Source: Betaproteobacteria bacterium UKL13-2 (GTDB lineage: Bacteria; Pseudomonadota; Gammaproteobacteria; Burkholderiales; Usitatibacteraceae). From it: 64,000 bases of DNA. Every line of letters begins with the position of its first letter. Position 1 is the first letter of the stretch. The translations under genes and the position numbers were made by a program. Shown here piece after piece: positions 57,008-64,000 of the stretch. Below the pieces are notes generated by a model. It was not told the DNA's origin and made no database searches. It worked only from the letters and a program-made list of their open reading frames with translations. The DNA lies in assembly GCA_001602455.1 (NCBI GenBank), contig CP012157.1, positions 1,173,733-1,237,732 on the forward strand, written 5' to 3'.

Positions 57008-58450
57008 CTACTGAATTTCGGCGTCTGCTTCGCCGTCGTGGAAACGGATCGTGATGCGGTCTGCTGTATGCAGCTCGGCGCGCGATGAAATCACATTCAG
57101 CTCCGGTGCGCGGCGGGTCACCATCGCATATCCGCGTGACAGCACGCGATCTGGATTCAATAACGATAGCGCCTGAATGTGTCGGTTAAGTGCGTGGCGC
57201 TGCTGAGTTAGCGTCGCCAGCATGGCACGCGTGAGTGCCTGACCTATTTCGCTTAACTGTTGGTGGCGCAATCTCATATTCGGTGCAGCCGACCCAAGGC
57301 GCGCCCGTTGCAGGGTGTAGCGCTGCTGCTGGGCACTAAAGGCCCAGCGTAGCCCTCGGTCGAGGCGACCGGTGTACTGGTCGAGCGTCATACGCTCCCG
57401 CTGCAAACGCTGCTGAGGTGAGACGAGTCCGTGCGTCGCGAGGTCGACACGCTGCTGAAGTGTGGCGACGACGCGCAAGATGGTACGCGTCAGTTCGTCT
57501 CGGCGTTGACGAAGTTGTGCACGCAGAGCGGTCGTGTCAGGCGATAGGAGTTCGGCGGCGGCAGTGGGCGTGGGGGCGCGAAGGTCCGCCACAAAATCAC
57601 AAATGGTGAAGTCGGTTTCGTGCCCGACACCCGACACAACGGGAATGCAGGTCTCATCTTGGAAGCGTTGGATGGCACGCGCAACGGACTCCTCGTTAAA
57701 AGACCACAAGTCTTCGGCAGCGCCGCCACCACGGCAGATGAGCAGCGCATCGATTTCGTGGCGCACGCGGGCTGCATCAATCGCACCGACAATATCGGCA
57801 GCAGCATCGGCACCTTGGACTGCGGTGGGATAAACAATGATCGAAATCATCGGCGCACGGCGCGCAAAGGTTGCCAGAACATCGTGCAATGCGGCGGCCT
57901 TGGTCGATGTGACGATACCCACGCGACGCGGAAAATCAGGCAGCGGCCGCTTGCGCTCGGCATCAAATAGCCGCTCGGCCGCGAGCTTTTTCTTCAGCCG
58001 CTCAAAGGCTTCAAACAACGCACCAACACCCGCATGGCGCATTGTTTCTACACCGAGCTGAAATTCGCCACGCGCCTCATAGAGTGACGGCAGGGCACGG
58101 ATATCGACTTCAATCCCGTTCTCTGGCGCGAAGCCAACAGTTTGTGCGCGTTGGCGGAACATCACGCAGCGCACTTGCGCACGATCGTCTTTGAGCGAAA
58201 AGTACCAATGCCCGCTGGCGGCGCGTACCACGTTTGAAAGTTCGCCCCGAACCCAGCGAAGCTCAAAGTTCGCTTCCAGCAAGCCCTTCACCCGACGATT
58301 GAGCTCGCTGACGCTGATTGGGTCAGTGCCGCGTGCGGCAGTGGGTGCGCTGGCACCTGCGGTTGTTGTAAATCCAGCAAATCCGGCGTCTGGCGCGGGG
58401 TTTGGGGGGGGTAGCGCACACGAAAATAGCGGTAAGTCATTTGAATCCAT
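57008..58450 (-). CDS. xseA: exodeoxyribonuclease VII large subunit
   Basis: The 480-residue protein has an N-terminal OB-fold (ISVSELNRRVKGLLEANFELRWVRGELSN, HWYFSLKDDRAQVRCVMFR) and the nuclease domain (RVGIVTSTKAAALHDVLATFARRAP, LLICRGGGAAEDLWSFNEE, ISGVGHETD-like VSGVGHETDFTICDFVADLRAPTPTAAAEL). A long coiled-coil region follows. With XseB it degrades single-stranded DNA. The ATG at 58450 is chosen, because further upstream codons (to 58579) do not resemble the family. It converges on miaA with a seven-base gap. Confidence 0.95.
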   Translation of the reverse strand: MDSNDLPLFSCALPPPNPAPDAGFAGFTTTAGASAPTAARGTDPISVSELNRRVKGLLEANFELRWVRGELSNVVRAASGHWYFSLKDDRAQVRCVMFRQRAQTVGFAPENGIEVDIRALPSLYEARGEFQLGVETMRHAGVGALFEAFERLKKKLAAERLFDAERKRPLPDFPRRVGIVTSTKAAALHDVLATFARRAPMISIIVYPTAVQGADAAADIVGAIDAARVRHEIDALLICRGGGAAEDLWSFNEESVARAIQRFQDETCIPVVSGVGHETDFTICDFVADLRAPTPTAAAELLSPDTTALRAQLRQRRDELTRTILRVVATLQQRVDLATHGLVSPQQRLQRERMTLDQYTGRLDRGLRWAFSAQQQRYTLQRARLGSAAPNMRLRHQQLSEIGQALTRAMLATLTQQRHALNRHIQALSLLNPDRVLSRGYAMVTRRAPELNVISSRAELHTADRITIRFHDGEADAEIQ

Positions 58451-58635
58451 CCACCGGATGGTATCACCGATGAACGATATTGAGTGTGCCATAGCCTGAA
58501 TGATGGCGCACTGGGGAAAACTGCATAAGTGTCTGACAAATAAAGCAATTTTTTTCCGTGCAAAAAATGGGCGACGCAAAAAAAACCGTTACGGTTTCGT
58601 GACTTAGGTGCGCTTGGCACGCGCTATTCACAGAC

Positions 58636-58658
58636 TTATCCACAGTCGCTGTGGATGA
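58636..58658. promoter_or_regulatory. pair of inverted DnaA-box-like sequences
   Basis: A perfect DnaA box TTATCCACA (58636-58644) faces an inverted near-copy TGTGGATGA (58650-58658). Together they make the palindrome ATCCACAG-TCG-CTGTGGAT. They lie in the gene-free stretch between xseA and exbB (58451-59034). No dnaA, dnaN or other origin genes are nearby, so this is not called an origin. Confidence 0.5.
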
Positions 58659-58850
58659 AATGCAACGGCCTTGGGAAAACCCACGAAAGTGCGCGCTCAT
58701 TTCGCGAAAAATGGCTGAAACGCCACGCCTTTGCTGGGGTTTTGACTTCGGCTAAGTGTGGTGGCAGACGCTGGGCGCAGGCTGAACGGTTGAATTGGAC
58801 AGAGTTGACGTTCCAGATTCAATGCCACCGGACTCAATGCTTCAATACGT

Positions 58851-58917
58851 CAAAGCCACAAAGCCGCAACGCCACAAAGCCACAAAGCCGCAACGTCGCA
58901 AAGCCGCAACGCCAACA
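58851..58917. repeat. irregular tandem repeat upstream of exbB
   Basis: Units of the type CCACAAAGCCGCAACG recur three times, with 8-base half units (CCACAAAG) between them. They lie ~120 bases before exbB. An open frame crossing this region (58655-59095) has no recognisable domain and overlaps exbB, so I treat the region as non-coding. Confidence 0.6.
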
Positions 58918-59034
58918 AGGCAATGGAAACAATCTGGACATCGATTGGCAGGTAGATAAGTTAAACTTCGCCGTCATCCTCGCAGGCAACATGCTTGCGG
59001 CGTCTCAAGCTACACTGGTTTACTGGGGAATCAA

Positions 59035-59640
59035 TTGCTATCGATCATTCAAGCGGCTGGTTGGACCATTTGGTTCATCATTCTTTGTTCGGTGATTTGT
59101 TTTGCGATTATTGGTGAGCGCTTTTGGACGCTCCGTCGCAACGCGGTGCTCCCGCCCCACCTTTTTGTCGACACCGTCGAGGCATTTCGGGCGCAGGGAG
59201 CCGCACCTGAGTTGATCGAGAAGCTGCGTGCAAATTCTTTTCTAGGGCGAGTCTTTGCGGCGGGCATTGCCAACGTTAAATCTTCACGCGAGGTGATGAA
59301 AGAATCGATGGAAGAGGCCGGTCGTGCGGTGATGGTCGATATGGAGCGCTTCCTGACGGGCTTGGGCACCATCGCCACGGTCGCGCCATTGCTAGGTTTG
59401 TTCGGCACGGTGATTGGGATGATCGACATCTTCGGCTCAAGTGGTCCACAGGGTCAAAATCCGGCGCAGTTGGCGCTGGGTATTTCGGTGGCGCTCTACA
59501 ACACCGCCGCCGGTATCGCCGTTGCGGTGCCCGCGTTGATCTTCTACCGTCATTTCCGCGCAAAAGTCGATGTGATGGTAGTCGATATGGAGCAACAAGG
59601 CATCAAGTTGGTCGAGACGCTGCACGGAGAGCGCAAGTGA
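59035..59640 (+). CDS. exbB: ExbB/TolQ family proton channel protein
   Basis: The 201-residue protein has three membrane helices (WTIWFIILCSVICFAII, LGTIATVAPLLGLFGTVIGMI, ISVALYNTAAGIAVAVPALIFY) with the family signature around the second and third. With ExbD it uses the proton gradient to energise TonB- or Tol-dependent processes. The start is TTG at 59035 with GGGGA five bases upstream. It is coupled to exbD by a four-base overlap. No tonB or tolA gene is in the window. Confidence 0.95.
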   Translation: MLSIIQAAGWTIWFIILCSVICFAIIGERFWTLRRNAVLPPHLFVDTVEAFRAQGAAPELIEKLRANSFLGRVFAAGIANVKSSREVMKESMEEAGRAVMVDMERFLTGLGTIATVAPLLGLFGTVIGMIDIFGSSGPQGQNPAQLALGISVALYNTAAGIAVAVPALIFYRHFRAKVDVMVVDMEQQGIKLVETLHGERK

Positions 59641-60065
59641 ATTTCCGCCGTGGACGCGCGCGGGAAGAGCCTGAGATCAACTTTATTCCCTTGATCGACT
59701 TACTGTTGGTCATCCTGATTTTTGTGATGGTGACCACAACCTATTCGAAGTACAACGAACTACAGATCAACCTGCCTGAGGCGACTGCGGAGAAATCGCC
59801 TGACCGTCCGCAGGTATTGAATATCGCGGTTGATGCCAGCGGGAAGTATGCAATCAACAATGTCGCAACCAATTTTAATGGTGTGCCTGCATTTGCGAAC
59901 GCGCTTCGCGATGCGGCGGCGGCGTCACAGATGAAAGACCCGGTGATCGCCATTGGTGCAGACGCGGGGGCAACACATCAAGCTGTCGTGAATGTGATGG
60001 AGGCGGCACGCCTCGTCGGCTTCACCAAAATTTCTTTTACCACGCAAGCCAAGAGCGGCAAGTAA
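59637..60065 (+). CDS. exbD: ExbD/TolR family protein
   Basis: The 142-residue protein has one membrane helix near residues 17-37 (FIPLIDLLLVILIFVMVTT) with the key aspartate in PLIDLLLVILIF. A periplasmic domain follows (VLNIAVDASGKYAINN, VIAIGADAGATHQAVVNVMEAAR). It pairs with ExbB in the proton-driven motor. It starts with GTG overlapping the exbB stop. lpxK starts six bases after its stop. Confidence 0.95.
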   Translation: MNFRRGRAREEPEINFIPLIDLLLVILIFVMVTTTYSKYNELQINLPEATAEKSPDRPQVLNIAVDASGKYAINNVATNFNGVPAFANALRDAAAASQMKDPVIAIGADAGATHQAVVNVMEAARLVGFTKISFTTQAKSGK

Positions 60066-60071
60066 TTCGCG

Positions 60072-61208
60072 ATGGCGGGACGCGTGGAAGCCTTCTTCTT
60101 GCGCGAATGGCAGCACGCCTCAGCATGGCAAATTCTGCTTCAGCCCCTGTCCTGGCTCTATCGTGGGCTCATCGCATTGCGCGACATGGCATACACGCGG
60201 GGCTATTTCCGCGCAGAACGCATTGATGTACCGGTCATCGTTGTCGGCAACATTACTGTGGGCGGTACCGGAAAGACACCGATTGTCCTCGCCTTGTCGC
60301 AATGGCTCGCCACGCATGGGGCACGCCCCGGTATCGTCACGCGTGGCTACACGCGCACATCCGCAGCGCACCGCCCTCCAGAGTCGGTGATACAGGTGGT
60401 CACCCCCGCTCATGCTTGCTCAGCGACCTTCAGCGATGAAGCGCTATTGCTTGCTGAGCGCAGTGGGCGACCGGTCTTCGTTGGTGCAAAGCGGGCGCAG
60501 GTTGCGCAGGGGCTGCGTAAAAAATTTCCTGAAACAAATGTCATTGTGTGTGATGACGGGCTGCAGCATTATCGGTTGAAGCGCGATGTCGAAATTGCAG
60601 TCGTGGATGGGACGCGTGGTTTCGGTAACGGCCACTGCTTGCCAGCCGGGCCGCTGCGTGAGCCCGTCGAGCGACTGCGGCATGTGGACTGTATTGTCTT
60701 GAATAACCCCAATATAGACGGGCATCTTCAAGCGAATTTGCCTGAAACTGCCCGCCAATCATTGAGTTTGCGTTCCTATCTCGCGTCATTCAATGTGCCC
60801 ATCTTCGACATGACTTACCAGCGGGCGCGCCTGTCGAAGCTACACAACTCAGATGCGAGCCATGCGAGCGGCGAGCTGTCGCCAGACGCATTCGTCGAGG
60901 CCGTCGCCGGCAAGCGTGTGGTTGCCATCGCGGGCATCGGCAATCCTGAGCGCTTTTTTGCCCACGTTCGCCGACTGGGTATTGCGTTGCACGACGCGGT
61001 CGCATTCCCTGATCATCATGTATATCAACTTCAAGACCTTGGTGGTGTGACGGCAGATATCATCCTGATGACGGAGAAGGACGCGGTAAAATGCCGTGAG
61101 TTTGTTGGCGTCGATGATCGACTTTGGATAATGCGGGTTGATGCGGCATTGCCAGACGCTTTTTTTGAATTTGTCCTAAAGAAAATTGACCATGTCGCTC
61201 GACCCTAA
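60072..61208 (+). CDS. lpxK: tetraacyldisaccharide 4'-kinase
   Basis: LpxK phosphorylates the 4' position of the lipid A disaccharide. The 378-residue inner-membrane-associated protein has an N-terminal hydrophobic helix ([16 protein letters not shown]) and the P-loop [73 protein letters not shown], and the later [17 protein letters not shown] and FPDHHVYQ follow. It overlaps the trm112 start, as in other betaproteobacteria. Confidence 0.96.
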   Translation: MAGRVEAFFLREWQHASAWQILLQPLSWLYRGLIALRDMAYTRGYFRAERIDVPVIVVGNITVGGTGKTPIVLALSQWLATHGARPGIVTRGYTRTSAAHRPPESVIQVVTPAHACSATFSDEALLLAERSGRPVFVGAKRAQVAQGLRKKFPETNVIVCDDGLQHYRLKRDVEIAVVDGTRGFGNGHCLPAGPLREPVERLRHVDCIVLNNPNIDGHLQANLPETARQSLSLRSYLASFNVPIFDMTYQRARLSKLHNSDASHASGELSPDAFVEAVAGKRVVAIAGIGNPERFFAHVRRLGIALHDAVAFPDHHVYQLQDLGGVTADIILMTEKDAVKCREFVGVDDRLWIMRVDAALPDAFFEFVLKKIDHVARP

Positions 61209-61383
61209 GTTGCTCGAAATTCTTGTTTGTCCGATGACCAAGGGGCCGCTGACGATGTCTGTCGACAAGACCGAGCTAATCTCTTGGTCCGCTCGCTTGG
61301 CCTACCCCATTCGCGACGGTATCCCCATCATGCTCGTGGATGAGGCGCGTGAACTCGGCATCGACGAAGAGCGGAAATCTTAG
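61192..61383 (+). CDS. Trm112 family protein
   Basis: The 63-residue protein, [20 protein letters not shown], ends in [19 protein letters not shown], the Trm112/YcaR pattern. Only one cysteine of the zinc-ribbon type is left (CP), as is common in this bacterial subgroup. It lies between lpxK and kdsB in the conserved lipopolysaccharide gene order. The ATG at 61192 is inside the end of lpxK. Its stop overlaps the GTG start of kdsB. Function in bacteria is unclear. Confidence 0.88.
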   Translation: MSLDPKLLEILVCPMTKGPLTMSVDKTELISWSARLAYPIRDGIPIMLVDEARELGIDEERKS

Positions 61384-62201
61384 TGCCTGAGTTCATCTGC
61401 GTCATTCCGGCGCGCCTCGGATCGACAAGACTGCCGAATAAGCCACTCGCCGACATCGGCGGTAAGCCAATGGTGGTGCATGTCGCAGCGCGGGCGCAAG
61501 CCTCGGGTGCAAGTGCGGTCTACGTTGCGACCGACCATCGAGATGTGCAGACGGCGTGTGAGGCACACGGCGTGACGGCGTTGATGACTCGTCGCGATCA
61601 TCCCTCCGGTACGGATAGGATTGCGGAAGTGGCGACGCAACTGGGGTTAGGGGAGGATGCCATTGTGGTGAATGTGCAAGGGGATGAGCCCTTGATTGCA
61701 CCGACGCTGATCGCCTCGGTTGCACAAACGCTTAGTGAGATGGATGGCGCTGCAATCGCAACGGCGGCGCATGCGATCGAGTGGGCAGCAGACTTCCTTA
61801 ACCCGAACGTCGTCAAAGTCGTCAGAAACGAAACGGGTATCGCGCAGTACTTCAGCCGCGCCCCCATTCCGTTCCCTCGCGATGAAGCAGAGGCGGTTGC
61901 CATGGCGGCGGCCAATTTGCAGCCCCTGCCAGCGTCGGTAAAGGCGCTGCGGCATATTGGTATCTATGCCTATCGAGCCAGCTTCTTGCATCGATATGCC
62001 AGTTTGGCGCCAGTTGACGCCGAGCGACTCGAAGCGCTGGAACAGCTTCGCGCGATGTTTCACGGCTACGCAATCGCGGTGTTGGATTGGCAGGGTGAGA
62101 CACCGCCTGGCGTTGATACCGCGGCCGACCTCGAACGTGCGCGCGCGCGTCTTGCCAGCGGCTTAATTGCATCAAAGCCCGTCAGTGAGCAAACACGGTA
62201 G
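61383..62201 (+). CDS. kdsB: 3-deoxy-manno-octulosonate cytidylyltransferase
   Basis: KdsB makes CMP-KDO for lipopolysaccharide assembly. The 272-residue protein has [25 protein letters not shown] (nucleotide-binding loop), [26 protein letters not shown] with the metal aspartate, and the later [12 protein letters not shown] and [10 protein letters not shown]. It begins with GTG overlapping the trm112 stop. The last ~20 residues (after RARARLAS) are a non-conserved tail. Confidence 0.96.
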   Translation: MPEFICVIPARLGSTRLPNKPLADIGGKPMVVHVAARAQASGASAVYVATDHRDVQTACEAHGVTALMTRRDHPSGTDRIAEVATQLGLGEDAIVVNVQGDEPLIAPTLIASVAQTLSEMDGAAIATAAHAIEWAADFLNPNVVKVVRNETGIAQYFSRAPIPFPRDEAEAVAMAAANLQPLPASVKALRHIGIYAYRASFLHRYASLAPVDAERLEALEQLRAMFHGYAIAVLDWQGETPPGVDTAADLERARARLASGLIASKPVSEQTR

Positions 62202-62236
62202 AATTTCCGCTCCTCGCAACAAACTAATAAAGGTAG

Positions 62237-62893
<657 letters not shown>

Positions 62894-62910
62894 GCAGGGG
62901 TACACATACG

Positions 62911-64000
62911 ATGACTTTTACGCCCCCTCAGAACGCCTTCTACGCCCAGTCTGGTGGCGTGACCGCCGTGATCAATGTGTCGGCACAAGCCGTCATCGAA
63001 ACGGCGCGCAAGTACCCGAAAAAAATCGGCAAAGTCTATGCGGGTCGCAACGGCATCATCGGTGCACTCACGGAAGACTTAATCGATACCTCCAAAGAGC
63101 CGCTCGCCAATCTCAAAGCCCTCGGCCACACGCCCGCTGGCGCATTCGGCTCATGCCGCTACAAGCTGAAGTCACTCGAACAAAACCGCCGCGAATACGA
63201 GCGCCTGATTGACGTTTTTCGCGCCCACAACATCGGCTATTTTTTCTACAACGGCGGTGGTGACTCGGCCGACACCTGCTTAAAAATTTCGCAGCTCTCC
63301 GAATCGATGGGCTACCCGCTCGTCGCTGTGCACGTACCCAAAACGGTTGATAACGATTTGCCGATCACCGATTGCTCACCGGGCTTTGGCTCAGTCGCCA
63401 AGTATGTCGCGGTATCGATGCGCGAAGCCGGCCTCGATGTGCGCTCCATGGCAAAGACCTCCACCAAGGTATTTGTGTTTGAGGTGATGGGCCGTCACGC
63501 CGGTTGGATTGCCGCCGCGACCGGGCTGGCCGCCGAAAATGCCGATGAAGCGCCACACATCATTTTGTTTCCCGAAATCGTTTTCGACCCGAAAAAATTC
63601 ATCGCCAAAGTTGACGCGACCGTGAAAAAGTGCGGCTACTGTGCGGTTGGCGTATCAGAGGGCATTCGCGGGGCGGATGGAAAATTTGTCGCCGAATCAG
63701 GCTTGGTCGATGCGTTCGGCCATTCGCAGTTGGGCGGTGTTGCCCCTGCGATTGCCGATTTGGTGAAACGCGAACTCAACCTCAAGCACCACTGGGCGGT
63801 CGCTGATTACCTACAGCGGGCAGGGCGACATATCGCATCAAAGACCGATGTGGAGCAAACCTACGCGCTTGGTCGGGCTGCCGTCGAATTCGCGGTCAAA
63901 GGCATGAACGGCGTCATGCCCGCCATCAAACGCAAATCGAGCAAACCCTACAAATGGGAAATCATCGCCGCACCGCTGGATAAGGTCGCAAACCACGAAA
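62911..64000 (+). CDS. pfp: pyrophosphate-dependent 6-phosphofructokinase (partial, runs off the window)
   Basis: The frame opens with ATG at 62911 after GGCAGGGG and stays open to the right edge (~363 codons seen). It shows the phosphofructokinase motifs YAQSGGVTAVINVSAQA, YAGRNGIIGAL, FFYNGGGDSADTCLKI, VPKTVDNDLPITDCSPGFGS and FEVMGRHAGWIAAATGLA. The PKTVDNDL motif and GGGDS pattern are those of PPi-dependent rather than ATP-dependent enzymes. It would make glycolysis at this step reversible and PPi-linked. The C-terminus is outside the window. No frame list entry is needed to see it, since translation of 62911-64000 is continuous. Confidence 0.92.
   Translation, partial: MTFTPPQNAFYAQSGGVTAVINVSAQAVIETARKYPKKIGKVYAGRNGIIGALTEDLIDTSKEPLANLKALGHTPAGAFGSCRYKLKSLEQNRREYERLIDVFRAHNIGYFFYNGGGDSADTCLKISQLSESMGYPLVAVHVPKTVDNDLPITDCSPGFGSVAKYVAVSMREAGLDVRSMAKTSTKVFVFEVMGRHAGWIAAATGLAAENADEAPHIILFPEIVFDPKKFIAKVDATVKKCGYCAVGVSEGIRGADGKFVAESGLVDAFGHSQLGGVAPAIADLVKRELNLKHHWAVADYLQRAGRHIASKTDVEQTYALGRAAVEFAVKGMNGVMPAIKRKSSKPYKWEIIAAPLDKVANHE

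Noticed and set aside
58655-59095. 146-codon ORF upstream of exbB
   Set aside because: It has no recognisable domain, crosses a minisatellite and overlaps the start of exbB.

Overview
The window looks like part of a betaproteobacterial chromosome. It carries KDO and lipid A genes (kdsA, kdsB, lpxK), so the cell is Gram-negative. Gene orders such as pyrG-kdsA-eno-ftsB, queG/tsaE-amiC-mutL-miaA and exbB-exbD-lpxK-trm112-kdsB-adk are typical of that class. A cbb3 oxidase cluster with an FNR-type regulator, and a copper nitrite reductase fused to cytochrome c, point to a facultative, microaerobic to nitrite-reducing lifestyle. No rRNA, tRNA or complete insertion sequence was seen.

Layout. 0-6.3 kb: end of a D-amino-acid dehydrogenase gene, threonine dehydratase, a TerC membrane protein, GTP-dependent PEP carboxykinase, and an mtnA plus class II aldolase pair for methylthioribose salvage. 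6.4-10.8 kb: pyrG, kdsA, eno and ftsB, separated by palindromic intergenic repeats. 11.1-12.7 kb: a hipBA toxin-antitoxin operon with visible operators. 12.7-17.2 kb: a hybrid histidine kinase divergent from a REC-EAL response regulator, followed by a dead response-regulator fragment. 17.2-33.2 kb: respiration block, almost all on the minus strand: hemN, TauE/SafE protein, ccoI, ccoS, ccoNOQP, ccoG, fixH, a small membrane protein, then nirK, nirV and a SCO1 copper chaperone. The fnr gene and a universal stress gene sit beside it. FNR boxes with nearly equal spacing precede ccoN, hemN and the stress gene.

33.3-40.05 kb: greB, a patch of dispersed palindromic repeats, then a complete type II-C CRISPR-Cas locus. 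It has a six-repeat array, cas2, cas1 and cas9 on the minus strand, and an Nme-like tracrRNA gene divergent from cas9 with a recognisable promoter and terminator. Copies of one dispersed hairpin repeat flank the locus in direct orientation. 40-44.7 kb: a phosphonate/phosphite-type ABC importer with two binding proteins and two permeases. 44.8-51 kb: a TraB/GumN protein, htpG, queG, tsaE and an amiC gene broken by a frameshift at a run of eight G. 51-57 kb: a PAS-GGDEF-EAL protein, mutL with nine in-frame copies of a 12-bp repeat, and miaA. 57-64 kb: xseA, a gene-free stretch with a DnaA-box palindrome, exbB, exbD, lpxK, trm112, kdsB, adk and the start of a pyrophosphate-dependent phosphofructokinase.

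The strongest special system is the II-C CRISPR-Cas locus. Secondary themes are unstable simple repeats inside genes (mutL, ccoI, ccoP, the hybrid kinase, amiC) and several families of short palindromic repeats in the gaps.
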